Source: Nitrogeniibacter sp050293885
GTDB taxonomy: Bacteria > Pseudomonadota > Gammaproteobacteria > Burkholderiales > Rhodocyclaceae
Length of the DNA stretch: 14,497 bases
Reading direction: 5' to 3'
Assembly: GCA_050293885.1 (NCBI GenBank)
Contig: JBNKNO010000072.1
Location: 1 to 14,497 of the forward strand
The position numbers and the translations under genes were made by a program. The notes beneath the pieces are model-generated. The model was not told the DNA's origin. It did not search any database and was given only the letters and a program-made list of their open reading frames with translations. Of the stretch, positions 6,887 through 14,497 are shown one piece after another; position 1 is the stretch's first letter, and every line of letters starts with the position of its first letter.

Positions 6887-7576
6887 ATGGCAGCCGCCCG
6901 CGTCGGCTGTCCTGAAACGGTGCCCGCTTCCGTCAGTCAATCACCGCTATCCGTGGTCATCGCCGACGATCACCAGATCATTCGCGATGCCATTCGCAGC
7001 CTGCTGACACAGGCCGAGGCGCAATTGCTCGCCCGCTTCGAGGTACTCGCCTGCGCCGAGGACGGCCTGTGTGCCATCGCCGAGGTCAAGCGCCACCGAC
7101 CCGATCTGCTGTTCCTCGACATCTCCATGCCGCTGGCCAGCGGCGCCGAAGTCATTCACGACATCCGCCGCTGGAGCCCCGATACACGCATCGTCGTGTT
7201 CACCGGCATCACCTCGCCCGGGCTGGTCGCCAGCACCGTCGAAGCCGGCGTCGACGGGTTGTTCAGCAAGGGCTCTCCGGCTGCCGCCATGATCGACAAG
7301 CTGCCCATCATCCTGCGCGGCGGGCGGCACATCGCACCCGAGTTTCAGGAGATGATCCAGCGCGGTCAGCAAGCGGCCGCGCTCACCGATCGCGAACGCC
7401 AGATCCTCAACATGGTGGTCGCCGGCAAGACCAACAAGGAAATCGCGCAGCAGCTCAACATCAGCCCCAAGACGGTAGACAAGCACCGCACCAGCCTCAT
7501 GACCAAGCTCGACGTCCATTCCGCCGCGCAGTTGATGATGCGCGCGCTCAAGGACGGCTTGATCGACCCCACATGA
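6887..7576 (+). CDS. NarL/FixJ-family response regulator (receiver plus LuxR HTH)
   Basis: The 229-residue protein is a DNA-binding response regulator. The receiver has the acidic pair Asp27-Asp28 (VVIADDH), phospho-acceptor Asp78 (LLFLDISMP), Thr106 (VVFTG) and Lys128 (LFSKG), so all key residues are present. The C-terminal LuxR-type helix-turn-helix (about 166-226) reads LTDRERQILNMVVAGKTNKE, then IAQQLNISPKTVDKHRTSLM. The start is uncertain: ATG 6887 gives about 20 residues before the receiver, and GTG 6920 is an alternative. Neither has a clear ribosome-binding site. The histidine kinase gene follows 91 bases later on the same strand and is the likely cognate sensor. Target genes cannot be told from the sequence. 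Confidence 0.93.
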   Translation: MAAARVGCPETVPASVSQSPLSVVIADDHQIIRDAIRSLLTQAEAQLLARFEVLACAEDGLCAIAEVKRHRPDLLFLDISMPLASGAEVIHDIRRWSPDTRIVVFTGITSPGLVASTVEAGVDGLFSKGSPAAAMIDKLPIILRGGRHIAPEFQEMIQRGQQAAALTDRERQILNMVVAGKTNKEIAQQLNISPKTVDKHRTSLMTKLDVHSAAQLMMRALKDGLIDPT

Positions 7577-7582
7577 GCGCAG

Positions 7583-7600
7583 ATGGGGTACACACCCCAT
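7583..7600. repeat. Perfect hairpin ATGGGGT-ACAC-ACCCCAT
   Basis: Two seven-base arms are perfectly complementary around a four-base loop, seven bases after the response regulator stop codon. The same arms occur at 12858-12875 with a different loop. There is no T-run after it, so it is not a standard terminator. It may weaken read-through into the kinase gene, stabilise the upstream mRNA, or belong to a dispersed repeat. Confidence 0.6.
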
Positions 7601-7667
7601 ACCCCTCGCACCCGGCGCATCCAACAATGAAAGCCCCGGGCCGTTGCCCGAACGCGAGGGCTTGACC

Positions 7668-9221
7668 ATGACACCCCACCGACCACCGACGCCGGACGTC
7701 GCCAACCCGCCATACACGCGCCTGTGGGCGCTCATGGCAATCATCGCCCTGCTGCCCCTGCCCGCGCTCGCGCTCACCCCGGGGGCGGACATCGGTGCCG
7801 GCGACATCGTTTTCTACACTTTCGCGCTCAGCGCCGCCGCCTTCTCCGGTGCCATCGTCGCCGCCTACCGCCAACCGCAGTGGCTCGGCTACGTGTTGCT
7901 CATCGTGCTGCTGGCGATCAACGGCGCCGCGCAGGACGGCATGCTCGCCCATGTGCTGGGCGAAACCGATTTTGTCCTGTGGGCGCTGCCCTTCCTCATC
8001 TACACCGCGGTCACCGCCTACGGCTTCTGGCTGGTGTCGGCGCGGCTCGAAGCGCCGCACCCGCTCATCCGTTTCAAGCGTCCCAGCCAGATCCTCGCGA
8101 TCGTTTCCGCCCTGCTGTGCGTGAGCAGTGCGCTATGGCTCAAGCGCATTCCGCTCTCCGCCATGTGGCTGCCGGCCAACGCGCTGTTCTTCACCATGAT
8201 GGTTGCGCAATCGCTGCCACCACTCACCTGGCCGACGCCAGACGCGCGCCTGCGCCGCTTCATCCGCGCCTTTCCCATTATCGTCGGCGCCCTGGCGCTC
8301 GGCGCCTATCTCGGCCACTGGCTCATCTTCGACTTCGATCGCGCCACGCTCAACACCATCAACCGCGCGCTCATGGTGCTGGTCGCCGGCTTCGCGCTCA
8401 CCATCGTCATCTGGCAAGCGGTCGCCGCCGAACGCGAAAAGGACGCCGCCGAACGCCGCGCCCTCGAAGCCGCCAAGGCCGAAGCCGAGATGCAGCTCGC
8501 CCTCGAACAAGCCGAACGCGACTACCAGAAGGCCCGCACAACGGCGGCCCAGCATCGCGAACAACTGGCCAGCGTCTCGCACGACCTCAAACAACCCATC
8601 GCCTCGCTGCGCATCGCCATCGACCAGCTCCAGCGCGACACCCCGGGGCCCGATGCCGACAAACTCGACCGCGCCGTCGACTACATCGACAGCCTCGCCC
8701 GCGCTTATCTGGATGAGGCACCTGCAGCCGAAACCGATGGCGAAGGCGGACACACCGACGGCGCCAAAGAGACTGTCAGCACCCGCATGTTTGCCAACAT
8801 GATCGCGCACATGTTTACTGACGACGCGGCTCGCCGAGGTGTCGACTTCAAGGTCGTCGCCCACGAGGCCAGCGTACAAGTCGATCCGCTGCCCACCATG
8901 CGCGCCATGACCAACCTCATCGGCAACGCCCTCGCCCATGCCGAGGCCAGCCGCATCCGCGTGCTGTTCCGGCGTCGCGGCAACACCGTGCGCTATCAAG
9001 TGCTGGACAACGGCCGGGGCATGGACGCCGATACGCTGGAAGCCGTCATGGCCGACGGCGTGCGCGGTGACACCGACAGCGACGGCCATGGCCTGGGTCT
9101 GGGTATCGTGCAGGCCTTGTGCGTCGCGCAAGACATGCGCTTTTCCCTGCGCTCCGTGCGTGGCCGGGGAACCTGCGCAGCCATCGTCATCCCGCGGGAC
9201 GACACCCCAACGGACGCTTGA
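7668..9221 (+). CDS. Membrane sensor histidine kinase, eight-helix N-terminal region
   Basis: The 517-residue protein has about eight hydrophobic segments (roughly 18-36, 46-67, 71-88, 101-124, 141-158, 163-182, 202-221, 231-253). A charged coiled-coil linker (254-300) follows, and then the catalytic core. The H-box is SVSHDLKQPI with His305. This HD-[LK]-[RK]-QP variant is typical of kinases that pair with FixJ/LuxR-type regulators. The N-box is TNLIGNALAHA (Asn416/Asn420), G1 is DNGRGM (from Asp447) and G2 is GHGLGLG (473-479). ATG 7668 is chosen because GAGGG stands seven bases upstream; a TTG at 7644 is in frame but less likely. The N-terminal region resembles 7TMR-DISM or MASE-like sensors only in topology; I do not recognise the family. 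No attached receiver. The response regulator upstream is the expected partner. Confidence 0.9.
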   Translation: MTPHRPPTPDVANPPYTRLWALMAIIALLPLPALALTPGADIGAGDIVFYTFALSAAAFSGAIVAAYRQPQWLGYVLLIVLLAINGAAQDGMLAHVLGETDFVLWALPFLIYTAVTAYGFWLVSARLEAPHPLIRFKRPSQILAIVSALLCVSSALWLKRIPLSAMWLPANALFFTMMVAQSLPPLTWPTPDARLRRFIRAFPIIVGALALGAYLGHWLIFDFDRATLNTINRALMVLVAGFALTIVIWQAVAAEREKDAAERRALEAAKAEAEMQLALEQAERDYQKARTTAAQHREQLASVSHDLKQPIASLRIAIDQLQRDTPGPDADKLDRAVDYIDSLARAYLDEAPAAETDGEGGHTDGAKETVSTRMFANMIAHMFTDDAARRGVDFKVVAHEASVQVDPLPTMRAMTNLIGNALAHAEASRIRVLFRRRGNTVRYQVLDNGRGMDADTLEAVMADGVRGDTDSDGHGLGLGIVQALCVAQDMRFSLRSVRGRGTCAAIVIPRDDTPTDA

Positions 9222-9449
9222 GCCGCGAAGGCCGTGTGCAAAAGCCGCCTATCGATGCCGCGCGATGCCCCCAAAGTGATAGATTCGGCATGAGCGTCAG
9301 TTGTTTCACGGACGCAGGCGCAAATGCGCTCGTATGCTTGAAAAATGGCGTAGGTGGACCGCTGACGACGCGCACCCGCGCACGGCGGCGCGACGGTCGG
9401 CCCGCGCTCGACATGCAAAGCAACCGGCTTCCGCTCACGGGGAGAGCAC

Positions 9450-10551
9450 ATGTACCTGACCTATCGCGACGCAGCGCAGGCCGCGAACGAGCTGCTGGCC
9501 GCGCCCACCAACGCGACCCAGTGGCTGTTGTGCGTGGCCGATTGCCACGCCGACGAGATTCCAGCCTTGCTGGACGCATGTCGCCAACGGAATCTGCAAG
9601 TGTGCGGCGGCCTGTTCCCCGGCCTGATCCAGGGCGCCCACAGCCGAGACAGTGGCATCGTGGCCGTGCCGCTGCCCACGGGCAGCCAGTTGGCGGTCGC
9701 CTGCTTGCATGGCGGCGCGCCGGAATGGACAACGCCGCCACCGAGCAACGAGCCGACGCGCTTTGACGGCGCCATTCTGCTGGTCGACTGCCTGGCGCCC
9801 AACGTCACCGGACTGCTGGAGGACATCTACGACCGCTACGGCAATCAGGTCCACCATATCGGCGCCGGTACCGGGTATCACGATCTGCGGCCCGAGCCCA
9901 CCATCTTCACCGCAGATGGCCTTCACACCCACGCCGCACTGATGATCACCTTGCCACGCCACATCACACTGGGCGTGCGTCATGGCTGGCGTCGCGTCGC
10001 CGGCCCGTTCGTGGCCTCGCGTACGCAGGGCAACGTGATCCAGGAACTGAACTGGGAACCGGCCGGCAGCTTCTATCTCGCGCAGGTCGACCGTCTGGAT
10101 GCCACCCTCGCCGACAAGCCCATCTTCCCCGACATTGCCTCGAGCTATCCGCTGTGCATGGCAAAGGAAGGCAGCGAAGACATCATGCGCGACCCCGTGT
10201 GCACCACTGCGGAAGACGAAGTCGTGGTGCTTTCCGATGTCCCGGAAAACTCGCTGATGTATCTCGCCCACGGCGACTGCGGCTCCTTGATCGAGGCGGC
10301 ACGTCAGGCCGTCGATGACTGCGACGGCACGCACGACGTGGCCCATTGCTTCATTTCCGACTGTTACTCGCGGGCGCTGAAGCTGGGCGACGACTTCGAC
10401 CGCGAGCTTCAAACCGTGTGCGAGACCGTCGCCGAGCTGACGACGGTGGCGCCGGAAGGCGTGCAAGCCTTGGGCGAAATCGCGGCCAACGGCACCCAGA
10501 AGCTCGAATTGTTCAACAAGACCATCGTGGTCGGACTCATCCACAGCGATC

Positions 10552-10559
<8 letters not shown>
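9450..10559 (+). CDS. FIST domain sensor protein (FIST_N plus FIST_C)
   Basis: The 369-residue protein matches the FIST architecture, a predicted small-ligand sensing module of signal-transduction proteins. Family-like segments include the N-terminal CGGLFPGLI region, an IGAGTGYHD segment around residue 133, GPFVASRTQGNVIQELN near 185-200, HCFISDCYSRAL near 300, and the C-terminal GEIAANGTQKLELFNKTIVVG. No signal peptide or membrane helix is seen, so it should be cytoplasmic. GGGGAG upstream supports ATG 9450. Its stop codon overlaps the start of the hybrid kinase gene by eight bases (ATGGGTGA), implying coupled synthesis and probably a sensor-kinase complex. The 228 bases before it (9222-9449) contain no gene, only a four-base-pair hairpin near 9318-9329 and no convincing promoter. 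The ligand is unknown; amino acids have been proposed for the family. Confidence 0.9.
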
Positions 10560-12717
<2,158 letters not shown>

Positions 12718-12733
12718 GCTTGCGCACAACATC

Positions 12734-12758
12734 GGCCTCGCCCTTGGCTGGCGAGGCC
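12734..12758 (+). terminator. Strong hairpin after the hybrid kinase gene
   Basis: GGCCTCGCC (12734-12742) and GGCGAGGCC (12750-12758) form a perfect nine-pair GC-rich stem with a seven-base loop, 17 bases after the kinase stop codon. No T-run follows. It may be a terminator without a U-tract, or an mRNA 3' stabiliser. The position favours the end of the FIST-kinase transcript. Confidence 0.5.
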
Positions 12759-12857
12759 TATGAGCAACCCACCGCTGATCACGCCACCGTCACCGACCTC
12801 GTTTCACCGTCATCAACTCACCCGCCGCAACGCCGTCGTTTCGCACGCCACCGCAAG

Positions 12858-12875
12858 ATGGGGTCTTGACCCCAT
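12858..12875. repeat. Perfect palindrome ATGGGGTC-TT-GACCCCAT
   Basis: The eight-base arms are perfectly complementary around TT; as RNA it would form a seven-pair stem with a CUUG loop. It lies in the 274-base gap between the hybrid kinase and the exported protein pair. The outer seven bases of each arm match the hairpin at 7583-7600 exactly. A TTGACC inside it (12866-12871) resembles a -35 box, but no acceptable -10 box follows at the right spacing. Apart from this, the hairpin at 12734-12758 and no convincing promoter, nothing is seen in the gap. Confidence 0.55.
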
Positions 12876-12991
12876 TACAACGAAAGGGCTAACTGCGAAC
12901 AATGGATCCCGCAGCGACGCCCATGGCGCGCGATAAATCGGCATCGCAACGCGATGCTCGCCCAACAAACAACGAAAAATGCGAGATGACC

Positions 12992-13567
12992 ATGAACACG
13001 AGATCCTTGACCCGCTCCGCCCGCAATGTGCTGGCAACCGGCCTGCTCGCCGTCGGCATCGGTACGGCACACGCCCAGGGCATTCCGCAAGTCCCGCAGA
13101 TTCCCGCCTTCTTGCCCACTTCAGCCAACGTGCCCATGGGCGAAGCCATGGCCATCGACGGCGAATGGACGATCAGCAGCCTCGGCAAACGCATCCGCTT
13201 CGAAGGCGGTCGCGCCTACGCGGTCGATCCCTGGCTGCACATGTTCGTGCTGCAGGTTCAGCCGGGCATGGTGGTCATCCAGAACATCCAGCGCGCGGCC
13301 GACGGCAGCTACCAGGGCGACGACCTGCCGCTGATGGGCAAGTTCAACGCCAGCTTCAACGCCACCGGCGGGCTCGATGTCCGCGTCGCCGGCATGTTGG
13401 GGCCGGTCAGCTACCAGCTCATCCCGGTGACACTGGACGACCGGGCACGCTTCGAGGCCGCACGCACGGGTGAAGATCCCTCACTCGCCGGCGGAGAGGA
13501 TGCCGACGAAGCAGGTATCGACCAACAAGCGGACGACGAAGACATCACCGCAGACGAGGGCCAATAA
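12992..13567 (+). CDS. Exported protein with a duplicated unknown domain
   Basis: I do not recognise the family. The 191-residue product has a typical signal peptide: basic start (MNTRSLTRSARN), hydrophobic core (VLATGLLAVGIG) and cleavage expected after AHA (residue 28). The mature protein is therefore periplasmic or secreted. Residues 55-150 form a domain with W(T/R)I-x2-(L/I)GKR, YAVDPWLH, QPGMVVI, DLPL and LGP motifs, shared with the next gene product. A strongly acidic tail follows (about 155-191, Asp/Glu-rich), which could bind cations or a basic partner. I chose ATG 12992 because GAGA lies upstream at a suitable distance; ATG 12986 is nearly as good. In-frame ATG 12902 would bury the signal peptide behind a charged stretch. 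The next gene begins two bases after the stop codon, so the two form an operon. Confidence 0.8.
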   Translation: MNTRSLTRSARNVLATGLLAVGIGTAHAQGIPQVPQIPAFLPTSANVPMGEAMAIDGEWTISSLGKRIRFEGGRAYAVDPWLHMFVLQVQPGMVVIQNIQRAADGSYQGDDLPLMGKFNASFNATGGLDVRVAGMLGPVSYQLIPVTLDDRARFEAARTGEDPSLAGGEDADEAGIDQQADDEDITADEGQ

Positions 13568-13569
13568 CA

Positions 13570-14497
13570 ATGAACCGCCTCCCCCACCCCACCGAGAAAC
13601 TCATGCGGCTACTATTGCTGCTGCCCCTGATCGCGCTGCTTGGCGCCTGCGCCATCACACCCGCCGCCCTGCCGATGAAGGACACGGTCGGCCGCAACAC
13701 GGTCACGCCGGTCGATGGCGTATGGCGCATCAACACCATCGGCAAGCGCGTGCGCATTGAAGCCGGCCGCGTCTATGCAGTCGACCCCTGGCTGCATCTG
13801 GGCACCATGCAGATCCAGCCTGGCATGGTGGTGATCAACAATTTCCGCCGCGCAGGCAACGCGCACTACGTCGGCAACGACCTACCGCTGCAAGGCGCGT
13901 TCGACGGCTATTTGCGCCCCCACGGCCGCATCGAAGTCACCGTCAAGGGTGCCCTCGGGCCGATACGCTACGAGTTGCAACCGGTGGATCTGGACAACGC
14001 CACCGCTTACAAAGCCGAACTGGTGGGATCAAAGCTCGTGACCCCCGGGCCAACGCCGAGACCGAGGCCGACGCCACGGCCCGTTCCGCGCCCGAGACCG
14101 GATAACGACATCACCCCGGACTGCGGCGGCTTCGGCGAGCAACCGTGCAGCAAGATCCCGCCAGTCGCCGAGGGCAAGGCGAAAAACATCGGCTGCCCGG
14201 GCAAGCAGAACTACTTCTCCAGCGTACGTGGCGGCAGCTGCTGGGTCTGTCCCAGTGGTTTCAAGCGCACCCTGCGCCCGCTCGACCATGCCAAAGCCTG
14301 TCTCAAACGCGGCGTGCTCGTCGGCGGCCCGTGGGCCCGGGCGACGTTCAACGGTTCCGCCTGGGGTTGCCCGTCCGGCCAGTTCAAGACCGGTGGTCAC
14401 TGCTTCTCCTGCCCCGCCGGCTATGAGCGCGACGGTATCGGCGCCGTCTCATCCAACCGCTGCAAGCCGAAGAAAGGCACCTTCGGCTGCGAAGCCG
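13570..14497 (+). CDS. Lipoprotein with the duplicated domain and cysteine-rich repeats (runs off the window)
   Basis: The reading frame is open to the window end, giving 309 codons with no stop; the rest is missing. The N-terminus is a lipoprotein signal: hydrophobic LLLLLPLIALLGAC, with the lipobox cysteine at residue 27 (or 16 if ATG 13603 is the start). Residues 48-143 are a paralogue of the domain in the preceding gene, 51 of 96 positions identical without gaps by hand count. A Pro/Arg-rich linker follows (about 158-177). Then come a CGGFGEQPC segment (Cys185, Cys193) and repeats of the type GCP-x-G...CW-x-CPSGF-x-R...C: first Cys209/224/227/244, second Cys267/278/281/298, and a third begins at Cys307. 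Repeat spacing is about 54 residues. It is likely tethered to the outer membrane, with the repeats disulfide-bonded in the periplasm or at the surface. Start support is moderate: GAGGG lies about nine bases before ATG 13570. The function is unknown. Confidence 0.82.
   Translation, partial: MNRLPHPTEKLMRLLLLLPLIALLGACAITPAALPMKDTVGRNTVTPVDGVWRINTIGKRVRIEAGRVYAVDPWLHLGTMQIQPGMVVINNFRRAGNAHYVGNDLPLQGAFDGYLRPHGRIEVTVKGALGPIRYELQPVDLDNATAYKAELVGSKLVTPGPTPRPRPTPRPVPRPRPDNDITPDCGGFGEQPCSKIPPVAEGKAKNIGCPGKQNYFSSVRGGSCWVCPSGFKRTLRPLDHAKACLKRGVLVGGPWARATFNGSAWGCPSGQFKTGGHCFSCPAGYERDGIGAVSSNRCKPKKGTFGCEA

Noticed and set aside
8133..9131. A 332-codon minus-strand frame opposite the membrane kinase
   Set aside because: The plus strand carries a complete kinase core with all motifs. 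The antisense product has no recognisable domain and no ribosome-binding site.
9318..9329. GCGC-AAAT-GCGC hairpin before the FIST gene
   Set aside because: Four-base arms in GC-rich DNA are expected by chance.
8996..9451. A minus-strand frame covering the gap before the FIST gene
   Set aside because: It extends into the kinase HATPase region and ends at no sensible boundary. Its composition is that of a shadow frame.

Overview
The window looks like a chromosomal segment of a high-GC betaproteobacterium, possibly of the Rhodocyclales (Azoarcus/Thauera-like). Two things support this: a block on the minus strand in the order rpsF-priB-rpsR-rplI followed by dnaB, and GC-rich codon use with several two-component genes and a FIST gene. 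The class is a fairly safe inference. The order is a guess from gene content.

Region 1 (1-3160, minus strand) is housekeeping. A promoter near 3129-3157 drives rpsF (S6), priB (primosomal protein N), rpsR (S18) and rplI (L9). An intrinsic terminator at 1540-1568 separates this operon from dnaB, the replicative helicase. Beyond dnaB, at 61-88 on the minus strand, is a perfect TTGACA-N16-TATAAT promoter with a GC-rich discriminator. It reads out of the window and probably serves a stable-RNA gene lying just outside.

Region 2 (3230-6011, plus strand) is a translationally coupled pair: a four-helix membrane protein of the DUF2868 type and a GTPase of the GTPase/DUF3482 type. Their cellular role is poorly known.

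Region 3 (6043-12717) is a signalling island. It holds an HPt protein with a decayed, N-terminally truncated receiver (minus strand); a NarL/FixJ-type response regulator and an eight-helix histidine kinase that form an obvious pair; and a FIST sensor protein whose stop codon overlaps the start of a soluble hybrid histidine kinase (GAF-like, PAS, HisKA, HATPase, receiver). The hybrid kinase has no HPt or output domain of its own, so the nearby HPt protein is a candidate relay partner.

Region 4 (12992 to the end, plus strand) holds two tandem exported paralogues. One is a soluble protein with a signal peptide and an acidic tail. The other is a lipoprotein that continues through a proline/arginine-rich linker into cysteine-rich repeats and runs off the window. 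They share a 96-residue domain that I do not recognise; my ungapped hand alignment gives 51 identities. This pair, beside the signalling island, is the best candidate for something undescribed. No transposase, integrase, CRISPR array, tRNA or rRNA is visible inside the window.
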